Assembly (NCBI RefSeq): GCF_001953055.1
Contig: NZ_CP019044.1
Span: forward strand, 496,001 to 560,000
Source: Salaquimonas pukyongi
GTDB lineage: Bacteria; Pseudomonadota; Alphaproteobacteria; Rhizobiales; Rhizobiaceae
Length of the DNA stretch: 64,000 bases
Reading direction: 5' to 3'
Shown here: positions 1-8,140 of the stretch, in pieces
Numbering within the stretch: the stretch's first letter is position 1
Layout: each line of letters opens with the position of its first letter
Made by a program: the position numbers and the translations under genes
The notes under the pieces: model-generated
The model's database searches: none
What the model was told of the DNA's origin: nothing
Seen by the model: the letters and a program-made list of their open reading frames with translations, nothing else

Positions 1-110
1 TTCTGGTTGCTGCGCTTTTGATCGTTGCTTTTCAGGATCGTACCCAACCGGCAGCAGATGACGAGGAGACATTGGATGAGACTTCAGTTTCAGGACTTGA
101 TACGACATGA
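1..110 (+). CDS. C-terminal end of an unidentified membrane protein (partial)
   Basis: The frame beginning at base 3 is open to a TGA at 108-110. It encodes a short hydrophobic run (LVAALLIVAF) followed by an acidic, Thr/Ser-rich tail ending SGLDTT. This looks like the last transmembrane helix and cytoplasmic tail of a membrane protein whose body lies outside the window. Its stop overlaps the next start as ATGA (107-110), the usual sign of translational coupling with the thioesterase gene. Too little is present to name a family; a transporter is a guess. Confidence 0.5.
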   Translation, partial: LVAALLIVAFQDRTQPAADDEETLDETSVSGLDTT

Positions 111-951
111 TCGAGATACACCGGTCCTTCGTTAACACCTGGGAGTGTGACGAGAACGGGCATATGAATGTTCGGTTCTATCTGCGCCGGTTCGAAGAGG
201 GGGCAGCGGTGTTTGTGGCATCCCATTCAGATAATGGCAGTGCAGCTATCCTGCGGCACCGGCACGTTCGCTATCATCGTGAATTGCTGGAAGCAGAAAG
301 TACCCTCACCTTGGCGGCGGTTCCCGGCGATGGGCCTTTCAAGGGATATCTCGTACAGGTGCTCAAGGATATTTCCACCGGCAGAATCTGCGCCACCTCC
401 CTTGATTGTTTTGATGGCCTGCAGGTCGCAGCAACAGCATCAGACTTCGACACGCTGGAGGCAGCATCCCCCGCGGACTCGCATCAGGTGACGCCCAGGC
501 AGACGATGATGCTTTTCTTGAGCAGAGCCTCAAGGCAGGCAGGGCCATCACGACCAATCAGATGATCGTTGCAACCGATGATCTCGATGCTGCCGGCAGG
601 CTGCGGACCGACCGGATTGTTGCCTGCTTTTCCGACGGCGCCTCGCACATATGGGAGCATGCTGGCGTGACCACCGCATGGCTCAACACCAACAATCATG
701 GGCGGGTTTCGGTGGAAATGAAGGTCCAGCCAGTGGCAGGGGTTGAACCGGGAGAAGTGCTCGGCATGATTTCAAGGGTTGCCGGTCACCAGGGCAGAAC
801 GTTCAGGCTGGCGCATACATTGCGCAGTCTTGAAGACGGCCGGCCTGTCGCGCGGGGTGAGGCGTGCTGCCTCGTCATGAATCTTGAGACAAGACGTGCT
901 GTTCCGCTGCCGGAAAGCTTCACGAACTATATGGCAGATCAGTCCTTGTAG
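107..951 (+). pseudogene. double-hotdog acyl-CoA thioesterase, one frameshift (probably a missing base)
   Basis: Two adjacent frames together encode one thioesterase of about 280 residues. The first (107-565) starts with a 4HBT-type hotdog motif (WECDENGHMN, then RRFEEG). The second frame holds a second hotdog domain (DGASHIWEHAG, TTAWLNTNNHGRVS). Reading is lost near 468-472, a run of five C. Adding one C joins the frames through AASPRGLASGDAQADDD, and the part of the second frame upstream of its first ATG (562) is coding-like. Thioesterases of this layout hydrolyse acyl-CoA or acyl-ACP esters; the substrate is not readable. The start overlaps the preceding membrane-protein stop. The 3' end overlaps the convergent gene at 939-1433 by 13 bases. 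It is either a real pseudogene or a sequencing error. Confidence 0.7.
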
Positions 952-1433
952 AGATCGCGGAATTCGTGCCGCCAGTCTTTCATCTTTCCATGGAACCGCT
1001 TGAGGAAGCGGGCGGAGAAGTCGAGGGCCTCGTCAAGCTCCTGCTCGATGGCGTCCATATCCTCGTCATCCCACCGGTAACTGTGACGTTCGCCGTCACT
1101 GTCATCCTGCCCGTCCAGCTTTGCCTCCAGACGATCCAATCGCTCCAGAAGGGAATCGAACTCTTCCTCAATCGCTTCGCGGTCGTCGGCAGCCATGCGG
1201 CAGATCAGCTGGCCGGATTGCTTTCGGCAGATCGACATCTGGCCGGAACGTTTGTCGAGGCGGATGAAATCATCGCCGTCACGGGAAAGTTCATAGCGGT
1301 CCGAATCCGGTTCAGTGTCGTCGCTGTTTTCGGTGGCCTTTGCAGGCTGAAGCAGCATGGCGGCTGAAAATCCGAACAGCAGGACAGCCGCTGATGCAAA
1401 CTGCGGATTGATGTATCTTTTGAATCTGGTCAT
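939..1433 (-). CDS. hypothetical exported or membrane-anchored protein with acidic coiled coil
   Basis: This 164-residue protein has a basic N-terminus (MTRFKRYIN) and one hydrophobic segment at about 12-32 (ASAAVLLFGFSAAMLLQPA), so it is a signal peptide or anchor with a periplasmic remainder. An Asp/Ser/Glu-rich linker follows. Next comes a conserved-looking stretch DFIRLDKRSGQMSICRKQSG with two cysteines (ICRK, LICR). Residues about 80-150 are charged and helical (EEEFDSLLERLDRLEAKLD), probably a coiled coil. I do not recognise a named family. The gene is convergent with the thioesterase and overlaps its end. Confidence 0.7.
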   Translation of the reverse strand: MTRFKRYINPQFASAAVLLFGFSAAMLLQPAKATENSDDTEPDSDRYELSRDGDDFIRLDKRSGQMSICRKQSGQLICRMAADDREAIEEEFDSLLERLDRLEAKLDGQDDSDGERHSYRWDDEDMDAIEQELDEALDFSARFLKRFHGKMKDWRHEFRDLYKD

Positions 1434-1646
1434 GGAAACTCCTTTCCCGCCTCAAAATCCAGCCGGCTCTTCCATGGATCGAACCGTCGGCCGCATCCGC
1501 CGCTATCACAAGGCTACAGGGGGATACGGGCCGTATTGAGGCGTTTTTCTTGCACGTCCCTTCATCCTGGCATTGTGCCAGCCAACGGACTGTGCCACTT
1601 CACACATTCTACCACATGACACACTTTGCCACGCTATCAGACTGCC

Positions 1647-2018
1647 ATGCTTCCGGAATTTGTCTACAAAATTGCAACCTTCGAACAATGGGATGAGGCG
1701 CTAGAGAAGGGAACCTTCGATGGGGCGCCGGTAGATCTTGAAGACGGCTATATTCACTTCTCCACCATTGCCCAGGTGCGCGAGACTGCACAAAAGCACT
1801 TTGCAGGCCAGGATGGGCTCATGCTGGTGAAGGTCGCAACCGGGCCGATGGCTCGGCACTATAAAATGGAAGCGTCACGCGGCGGAGCCCTGTTTCCGCA
1901 TCTTTATGCCAGGCTGCCGGTGGACAATGCCGTAATCTGGGAGGAAATCCAGCTTGAAGCCGATGGCACGTTTCGCTTTCCTGACTGGTTTGCAGATGAC
2001 GAAAGCCGGATGGCATGA
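1647..2018 (+). CDS. DUF952 family protein
   Basis: A 123-residue protein beginning MLPEFVYKIATFEQW. It matches the DUF952 pattern: a YKI start, then GAPVDLEDGYIHFSTIAQV, a region around KHFAGQDGLMLVKV, and a late LYARLPVDNAVIW motif. Members are small soluble proteins with an ADP-ribosyltransferase-like fold and no established reaction. The ATG at 1647 is chosen because the family starts just before the YKI motif; an upstream TTG at 1626 would only add seven unconserved residues. The TGA overlaps the pyrD ATG (ATGA at 2015-2018), so the two are co-translated, an arrangement common in Alphaproteobacteria. Confidence 0.85.
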   Translation: MLPEFVYKIATFEQWDEALEKGTFDGAPVDLEDGYIHFSTIAQVRETAQKHFAGQDGLMLVKVATGPMARHYKMEASRGGALFPHLYARLPVDNAVIWEEIQLEADGTFRFPDWFADDESRMA

Positions 2019-3093
2019 GCATGTTGCAAAATCTGGGCAAGCGGGCGCTGTTTTGCCTTGATCCGGAAACCGCGCACGACCTGTCGATCAAGGCGCTGAA
2101 GACAGGACTGATACCATCCCCCCGCCAATCGATGACCCGCGCCTTGCGGTCAAACTGGCCGGACTGGATTTTCCCAATCCGGTTGGCCTTGCTGCGGGAT
2201 ACGACAAGAATGCAGAGGTGCCGGATGCGGTTCTGCAGCTGGGCTTCGGCTTTATGGAAGTGGGAACCGTTACACCGCGCCCGCAGGCCGGCAATCCGAA
2301 ACCCAGGCTGTTCCGTCTGGCAACCGAACGCGGCGTCATCAACCGGCTGGGTTTCAACAATGAAGGCCATTCAGCAGTGTTGCAGCGGCTTGAGAGCCGC
2401 AGAAAGTCCGGCATTGTGGGCGTCAACATCGGCGCCAACAAGGACAGTCCGGATTTCGTTGCAGACTACGTTGAGGGGGTTCGGGCCTTCGCCCATCTTG
2501 CCAGTTACTTTACCGTCAATATCTCCTCGCCCAACACACCGGGATTGAGAAATCTGCAGGCTGGCGAAGCGCTGCCGCGGCTGCTGGACAGTGTATTTGA
2601 GGCCCGCGCCGGCATGTCCCGGCAGCCGCCGGTTTTTCTCAAGCTTGCACCCGATCTCGACGATAAGGCAATCAAGGAGATTGCCGGCATTGTCAGCCGT
2701 TCGCCGCTTGACGGGCTAATGGTTTCCAACACGACGCTTTCCCGTCATGGCGTTGAACATCATCACCACGCAGCAGAAACAGGCGGGCTGTCCGGCGCAC
2801 CGCTTTTTACCCGTTCCACCATTGTGCTGGCCCGGTTCCGCGAGATGTTGGATCCCGCGTTTCCGCTGATCGGAATTGGTGGGGTTTGCGATGGAAAAAC
2901 CGCCTGGGCAAAGCTTGAAGCCGGGGCATCCCTGATACAGCTTTATTCCTGCATGGTGTATGAGGGGCCGCAAATCGCACGCAATATCTGCCGGGATCTG
3001 GCAGCGCGGATGACCCGCGAAGGCATTGCCGGCCTTGGCGAAATCACCGGTAGAAAAACCGCTGAGTGGGCGGCAAAACCACTGGAGGACTGA
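2015..3093 (+). pseudogene. pyrD: dihydroorotate dehydrogenase (quinone), one frameshift (probably a missing base)
   Basis: Class 2 dihydroorotate dehydrogenase, the membrane-associated FMN enzyme that oxidises dihydroorotate to orotate in pyrimidine synthesis and passes electrons to quinone. The N-terminal helix region is in one frame (LFCLDPETAHDLSIKALKTG). The FMN barrel is in another: GFGFMEVGTVTPRPQ signature, NRLGFNNEG, NISSPNTPGLR with the catalytic serine of class 2 enzymes, KLAPDL and IGIGGVCDG. The break is at the C6 run near 2118-2123. One extra C gives IPSPPPIDDPRLAVKLAG and restores the whole protein of about 360 residues. Pyrimidine synthesis is normally essential and the rest is intact, so an indel sequencing error is more likely than gene loss. 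Confidence 0.88.
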
Positions 3094-3095
3094 TC

Positions 3096-3449
3096 GTGGT
3101 CAATGAAGAAACTGTCATCTGGCACAATCCCCGCTGCAGCAAATCGCGCCAGACGCTGGCACTGCTGCGCGAAAAGGGCATTGAGCCGGAAATCGTCGAA
3201 TATCTGAAGACGCCGCCAACCCAGGGGGAGATCGAAAGGACAATCGGATTGCTCGGCATCGAACCACGCGATCTGATGCGCAAGGGTGAAAGCGTCTACA
3301 AGGAGCTCGGCCTTTCGGGCGTGGAAAATTCAAAGGCCCTGATTGCGGCAATGGCGGAAAACCCTGTCCTGATCGAGCGGCCCGTCGTGCTGCACAAGGG
3401 CAAGGCTGCCCTTGGCCGCCCGCCGGAAGATGTGCTGAAAATCCTGTAG
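3096..3449 (+). CDS. arsC: arsenate reductase (ArsC/glutaredoxin-dependent family)
   Basis: A 117-residue ArsC-like thioredoxin-fold protein. The N-terminal motif WHNPRCSKSRQTL carries the catalytic cysteine. The family arginines appear in PRDLMRKGE, LIERPVVL and ALGRPPEDVL, matching E. coli ArsC Arg60, Arg94 and Arg107. The enzyme reduces arsenate to arsenite using glutathione and glutaredoxin, but family members outside ars operons often have unknown roles. The GTG start at 3096 is chosen because GGAGG lies at 3084-3088, seven bases upstream, and it begins right after the pyrD stop. No arsenite transporter or ArsR gene is nearby, so a role in arsenic resistance is not supported by context. 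Confidence 0.8.
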   Translation: MVNEETVIWHNPRCSKSRQTLALLREKGIEPEIVEYLKTPPTQGEIERTIGLLGIEPRDLMRKGESVYKELGLSGVENSKALIAAMAENPVLIERPVVLHKGKAALGRPPEDVLKIL

Positions 3450-3550
3450 TCTTGACCTTGTTGTTTTCCGCCTGCCATGTCCGTTCCAGCCTTGCCGATT
3501 TCCTCAAAGTCTGAATAGCATTGGCAAACGGATGCCCGCAGCAGGACGCC

Positions 3551-4369
3551 ATGAAATTCTCCGTCATCATCTCGACCTACAATTCGCCTCAATGGCTGGA
3601 GAAGGTGCTTTGGGGCTATCAGTGCCAGGTCGACGGCGGTTTTGAAGTTGTCATTGCCGATGATGGTTCATCGGAAGAAACACGCCAACTGATTGCTGCC
3701 TTCAAATCGGCTTCAGGGTTTCCGATCCGCCATGTCTGGCACGAGGATGACGGCTTTAGAAAATGGCAGATCGTCAACCGGGCAATCGAGACAGCAGAGG
3801 GTGAATACCTCATCTTCACCGATGGCGATTGCATTCCTCATCCCGGTCTTGTCCGTACCCACCGTGAGTTCGCCCGGCCAAGCCGTTTCCTGTCGGGCGG
3901 GTACTGCAAGTTGCCAATGGAAACGAGCAAGGCCATCGGCCGCGACGATATTGTATCCGGGCGGGCCTTCAGTCTTGGCTGGCTGAAGCGCCACGGCTAC
4001 AGCTTTACCCCGAAATGGCTGAAGATAGCAGCGCCGCAATCCGGTTTTTCAGGCCTGCTCAACCGGCTTACCCCGGCAGCAAGAACCTTCAACGGAAACA
4101 ATGCTTCCTGTTTCAAGTCCGATGCCTTGCGCGTGCGCGGTTTTGATGAACGCATCCGGTACGGGGGCGGCGACCGGGAGTTTGGATACCGGCTTCAACA
4201 TGCCGGAGTCTCGCCATATGTGATCCGCTATTCGACGGTCTGTCTTCATCTCGATCATCCACGCAGCTACAAAAGTGCCGAGGTGCGCCGCGAGAATATG
4301 GCAATGATAGAAGAGACGCTGAGAACCCGACGCATCGAAACCGCGTTCGGAATATCCGAACCCTCATAA
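3551..4369 (+). CDS. glycosyltransferase family 2 with galactosyltransferase-like C-terminus
   Basis: A 272-residue GT-A fold enzyme. It opens with the GT2 core MKFSVIISTYNSPQWLEKVL, has the first Asp motif ADDGSSEETR, then the DxD-like metal site FTDGDCIPHPG at about residue 95. The C-terminal part NGNNASCFK, RGFDERIRYGGGDREFGYRL resembles the galactosyltransferase C domain found in chondroitin-synthase-like enzymes. It probably adds a sugar to LPS core or another surface glycan. No transmembrane helix is evident. The ATG at 3551 begins directly at the family core. The gene is flanked by unrelated metabolic genes and is not part of the main polysaccharide cluster. Confidence 0.85.
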   Translation: MKFSVIISTYNSPQWLEKVLWGYQCQVDGGFEVVIADDGSSEETRQLIAAFKSASGFPIRHVWHEDDGFRKWQIVNRAIETAEGEYLIFTDGDCIPHPGLVRTHREFARPSRFLSGGYCKLPMETSKAIGRDDIVSGRAFSLGWLKRHGYSFTPKWLKIAAPQSGFSGLLNRLTPAARTFNGNNASCFKSDALRVRGFDERIRYGGGDREFGYRLQHAGVSPYVIRYSTVCLHLDHPRSYKSAEVRRENMAMIEETLRTRRIETAFGISEPS

Positions 4370-4393
4370 CCGCCAACTGAACTGGAAATCCGG

Positions 4394-5161
4394 ATGAAGC
4401 ATCCCGTCAACGAATTGAAGAAAGCAATCCGGAAAAAGGAGTTTCAGCTCGGCGTTTGGTCCACGCTTTGCAGCCCGGTTGCAGCGGAGGTTCTTTCGGC
4501 CACCCCTTTTGACTGGATGACCATTGACATGGAGCACAGCCCCAACACGCTGGATGGTGTCCTGCATCAGCTACATGCCGTTCAGGGCAATTCCATGCCT
4601 GTCATCGTGCGCCCGCCGTGGAACGATTTCGTCACCATCAAGCAACTGCTCGACATCGGGGTTCAATCCTTCATCATTCCCTATGTTCAATCACGCCAGG
4701 AAGCCGAAGCCGCAGTGGCAGCGACACGCTATCCACCGGAGGGGGTTCGCGGCGCTGCCGGCGGCACAAGGGCGGGGCATTACGGGTTGGTGCCGGACTA
4801 TCTCGTCAATGCCAACAAGCAGATCTGTGTCATTGTTCAGGCAGAGACGATTACCGCTGTTGATCAGATCGAGGAAATCGCTTCGGTCAAGGGCGTCGAT
4901 GGTGTCTTCGTCGGCCCGACGGATCTTGCCGCTTCCATGGGGCATCTCGGCAATTACCACCATCCGAAGGTGCAGTCGAAGATTGCAGAGGCGGCAGAAC
5001 GCATTCATGCCGCAGGCAAGATGGCAGCCACCCTGTCTTTTGATGCTGAACTTGCCAGGGCATATGCCGGCATGGGCTATGACATGATCGCTGTGGCATC
5101 AGACATCTCACTGTTGCGCCAGGGCGCAGCAGCGCTGATCAAGGGTTTTGCCCGAAACTGA
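4394..5161 (+). CDS. HpcH/HpaI family 2-oxo-acid aldolase
   Basis: A 255-residue class II aldolase. Family residues are visible: the acid/base histidine in TIDMEHSPN, the pyruvate-binding arginine in MPVIVRPPW, the metal ligands Gln and Glu in VIVQAET, and a metal-site aspartate in FVGPTDLAASMG. Relatives (HpaI, GarL, YfaU/RhmA) cleave 4-hydroxy-2-oxo acids to pyruvate or pyruvate derivatives plus an aldehyde. The exact substrate cannot be read here and no catabolic partners are adjacent. The stop is 18 bases from the convergent stop of the sulfotransferase-like gene. Confidence 0.88.
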   Translation: MKHPVNELKKAIRKKEFQLGVWSTLCSPVAAEVLSATPFDWMTIDMEHSPNTLDGVLHQLHAVQGNSMPVIVRPPWNDFVTIKQLLDIGVQSFIIPYVQSRQEAEAAVAATRYPPEGVRGAAGGTRAGHYGLVPDYLVNANKQICVIVQAETITAVDQIEEIASVKGVDGVFVGPTDLAASMGHLGNYHHPKVQSKIAEAAERIHAAGKMAATLSFDAELARAYAGMGYDMIAVASDISLLRQGAAALIKGFARN

Positions 5162-5179
5162 GCCGTGAATTTCGTGTCT

Positions 5180-5941
5180 CTACGCCTGCAGGGCATGGCG
5201 GCGAAGGTGCTCATAATGCGGCCGCACTTCCCAGGCAATGGCAGCAAGATCATCCGGCAAATCGGCAGGTGCGCCGGCTTCCGGCGGTGCAAATCCTGTC
5301 GATCGCCAGACTGAATCATACCAGTGCGCTGCCCACACACCATCGGCCTTGTGCGGCCCCTCGGGCCAGCAAAGCATGGCCGGATCGAACGCTATGCCGA
5401 TGGCATCACACAGCTTTTCAAGCATTGCAGAAGGCGAACGCCGGATATCGGTGGCATCGATAACGGCCGGCACGCTTCCGGTGGCGGCGTGAACCTCGTC
5501 GAACAATTCGCGCTGACGAAGAAATCCGATGTCGGCGGCGGTTACCTGCTCGGTCTTGGCAGCGTAGCTTGCAAGAACACGCTCCGGTGCCCGGATCAGG
5601 AACACGTTGGTTACCTGTGCCAGCCAGCCGGTATCGAACCCGTCGATCATGTGATGGGTCATGTGCTTTTGGTAGAAGATGCGATTTTGATCCTGTGGCG
5701 CCGTCAGACATTGTAAGACGACTTCGGCAGGATCGGTCGGCTGGGAGGCGATTACCGCTTCGCGCATGGGGTGTTCCAGCCCTGTGGCCTGAAGGTAGGC
5801 GGCATAGAAAGGTTCGTCCACGGCGTCACAGTCCCCGCGCGCCGAAAAGCTGCGCATCATGGCAGTGGAAAGGTTGCGCGGTCCCGACCACATGGCGATG
5901 ATGCGGCCTTGGCCACTTCTCCCGAAATATTTTTCTGTCAT
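5180..5941 (-). CDS. sulfotransferase-like protein
   Basis: A 253-residue protein with the two sulfotransferase nucleotide motifs: an N-terminal P-loop-like AMWSGPRNLSTAMMRSF (5'-phosphosulfate site) and a central VFLIRAPERVLASY (3'-phosphate site). Related alphaproteobacterial proteins belong to the sulfotransferase superfamily but have no proven reaction. The ATG at 5941 is chosen over longer in-frame starts because the P-loop follows closely and CGGAAG lies just upstream. It diverges from cysQ across 112 bases. This is notable because CysQ removes the PAP released by PAPS-dependent sulfotransferases; a shared promoter region is possible. Confidence 0.75.
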   Translation of the reverse strand: MTEKYFGRSGQGRIIAMWSGPRNLSTAMMRSFSARGDCDAVDEPFYAAYLQATGLEHPMREAVIASQPTDPAEVVLQCLTAPQDQNRIFYQKHMTHHMIDGFDTGWLAQVTNVFLIRAPERVLASYAAKTEQVTAADIGFLRQRELFDEVHAATGSVPAVIDATDIRRSPSAMLEKLCDAIGIAFDPAMLCWPEGPHKADGVWAAHWYDSVWRSTGFAPPEAGAPADLPDDLAAIAWEVRPHYEHLRRHALQA

Positions 5942-6053
5942 GCCGCGCTTCCGGTTTCCTGCCTGTCCCAATCGATATAGAGAGGGAGCTGCATTTTCCC
6001 GGTTCCTTCCAACCGGTTCCTGTCTGCCATCACCATACAAAAGCGTTCCCCGA

Positions 6054-6871
6054 ATGAAACCGCTTTCCTCAACAGCCCGCAAACTTCTTGAAACAGCACC
6101 TGCCTGGATGGTTGAAGCATCTGCCATCGCCATGCGTCACTACGAAATGGTTGGTGAAGCAACCGAAGTAATGATCAAGGATGACAACAGCCCCCTGACG
6201 CGTGCCGACCTGGAAGTTGATGACCTCATCGTGCGGTTGTTGTCGCAACAGTTCGACAAGGTGCCGGTGGTGACCGAAGAACGCGCGGCCTCTCACGCTC
6301 AAAGCCTTTCGGGGGCACATTCTTTCTGGTTGATCCCATTGACGGGACCAGGGAGTTCATCGGCAAGCGCGGTGAGTTTACCATCAACATTGCCCTGATA
6401 GAGGATGGCCAGCCGGCCGCCGGCATCGTTTGCGCGCCGGCGCTGGGCGTTTGTTATGCCGGTGCCGCGGGCGAGGGCGCCTGGGAATCGGACATTGGCG
6501 CAGAAGACAGACGGCCGATTTCCGTAGCCGTTCCCAACAATGCTGCATTGCGCGTGGTGGCAAGCCGCTCTCATTTGACCAGGGAAACCGAGAGCTTCAT
6601 TGCCGCCAATTGCGTATCTGAATGCAAGAATGCCGGGTCGTCCTTGAAGTTCTGCCTGCTGGCGAAGGGCGAGGCCGACCTGTACCCCCGTTTTGGCCCG
6701 ACGATGGAGTGGGACACAGCGGCGGGCGACGCCGTTCTGCGGGCTGCAGGCGGGTTTGTTTCAGCCATGGACGGATCGCCCATGGCCTATGGAAAGGAGA
6801 GCTGCCGCAATGGCTGGTTCATTGCCGGTGCAAGCGGGGTGGAATTCACCATGCCGGAGGAATTGGCTTGA
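6054..6871 (+). pseudogene. cysQ: 3'(2'),5'-bisphosphate nucleotidase CysQ, one frameshift (probably a missing base)
   Basis: Inositol-monophosphatase-superfamily enzyme that dephosphorylates 3'-phosphoadenosine 5'-phosphate (PAP), a by-product of PAPS use. The N-terminal part (SPLTRADLEVDDLIV, VVTEERA) is in one frame. The metal and phosphate motifs DPIDGTREFI and EWDTAAGDAVLRAAGG are in the next. The frame breaks at the G5 run 6311-6315. One extra G gives LSGGTFFLVDPIDGT and a normal protein of about 272 residues. All Mg-binding carboxylates are present once joined, so the protein is probably functional and the break an indel error. It would serve the sulfotransferases encoded in this window as well as sulfate assimilation. 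Confidence 0.87.
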
Positions 6872-7188
6872 AAACATGTCAGGAGGAGATGGGATAAGGT
6901 GCGAGAAGCATAAGCCCCTAACTTCCACCCGGGCTATAAGATATCCGGACGAAAGATGCCCCTCGCACCTTTCATGCCGGAACAAAGACCCCATAGAAAT
7001 TCCGGCAGGTTCCTACCTACAGGACAAGTCTGAACAAGCTGTTAAATGAATTGGTTCAATGCAGGGTTTTAGGGCCTTGCCTTTCAGGATCGCGATGACG
7101 GAATCCGGAAAGAAATTGGCTGCTTTTCGATGTTGGAGCAGACACAGGTCGCCTAATAAGAAGCACGGTTCAACGAAAGTGAAATAGC
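6872..7188. other. 317-bp intergenic region upstream of folD with a long inverted repeat
   Basis: No coding potential is seen. The region contains a perfect 10-bp inverted repeat, AAGGTGCGAG at 6896-6905 and CTCGCACCTT at 6962-6971, enclosing 56 bases. Inside are two further possible stems: GCAT (6908-6911) with ATGC (6956-6959), and AGCCC (6913-6917) with GGGCT (6931-6935). This nested arrangement resembles a small structured RNA or leader rather than a simple terminator, since no T tract follows. I could not match it to the ZTP, THF or SAM riboswitch patterns I know. The rest (6972-7188) should hold the folD promoter. Confidence 0.4.
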
Positions 7189-8094
7189 ATGACAGCCAGG
7201 GTTATCGACGGAAAACAGACAGCAGCCGATGTTATCGAGACGGTCAAGGCGGCGACAGCCGATTTGGTGTCCGGCAAAGCTACTGTGCCAGGCATCGCGG
7301 TGGTGATCGTTGGGGAGGACCCGGCTAGCCAGGTTTATGTCCGTTCAAAAGGCCGCAAGGCCGAGGAGTGCGGTTTTCATTCCGAAACCTATACCTTGCC
7401 CGACGATACCAGCGAAGCGGATCTGCTGGCCAAGGTCGAAGAGCTGAACGCTGATAGCCGCATCCATGGCATCCTCGTTCAGTTGCCGCTGCCGGGCCAT
7501 ATCGACGAGGGCAAGGTTATTCAGACCATTGCGCCGGAAAAGGACGTGGACGGGTTTCATTTCCTCAATGTCGGCAAGCTGGGAACCGGCGAGACGGCCG
7601 ATGCCTTCATTCCCTGCACGCCGGCAGGTTCCATGGTGCTGATCCGCCGTGCACTGGAAACGGACGATTTTTCCGGCCTCAACGCCGTGGTTGTCGGCCG
7701 CTCCAACATCGTCGGCAAGCCGATGGCGAACCTGCTGCTTGCCGCCAACGCAACGGTGACCGTTTCCCACTCCCGCACAAAGGATTTGCCCGGCCTTTGC
7801 CGCACTGCCGACATTCTGATTGCAGCTGTCGGGCGGCCGGAGATGATCAAGGGCGATTGGGTAAAGCCCGGCGCCTGCGTCATCGATGTCGGCATCAATC
7901 GCATCGATGCGCCCGAAAAAGGCGAGGGCAAAACCCGGCTGGTCGGCGACGTGGATTATGCCGGTGCTGCCGAATTCGCCGGTTCCATCACGCCTGTACC
8001 CGGCGGTGTCGGTCCGATGACCATTGCCATGCTGATGGCAAACACGCTTGCCTCGGCCTGCCGCGCTGCAGGCGTTGAGCCGCCCAAATACTGA
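7189..8094 (+). CDS. folD: methylenetetrahydrofolate dehydrogenase / methenyltetrahydrofolate cyclohydrolase
   Basis: A canonical 301-residue FolD, the cytosolic bifunctional enzyme that interconverts 5,10-methylene-, 5,10-methenyl- and 10-formyl-tetrahydrofolate with NADP. All catalytic residues are present at E. coli positions: Tyr50 and Lys54 in VYVRSKGRK, Gln98 in [11 protein letters not shown], Asp121 in EKDVDGFH. The Rossmann segment [17 protein letters not shown] and the C-terminal [16 protein letters not shown] are also clear. A divergent paralogue starts 46 bases downstream on the same strand, so the two are probably co-transcribed. Confidence 0.96.
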   Translation: MTARVIDGKQTAADVIETVKAATADLVSGKATVPGIAVVIVGEDPASQVYVRSKGRKAEECGFHSETYTLPDDTSEADLLAKVEELNADSRIHGILVQLPLPGHIDEGKVIQTIAPEKDVDGFHFLNVGKLGTGETADAFIPCTPAGSMVLIRRALETDDFSGLNAVVVGRSNIVGKPMANLLLAANATVTVSHSRTKDLPGLCRTADILIAAVGRPEMIKGDWVKPGACVIDVGINRIDAPEKGEGKTRLVGDVDYAGAAEFAGSITPVPGGVGPMTIAMLMANTLASACRAAGVEPPKY

Positions 8095-8140
8095 TTGGGC
8101 CGTTTCGACCAAACCGGAATTGCGCTTACGGGATAATCTG

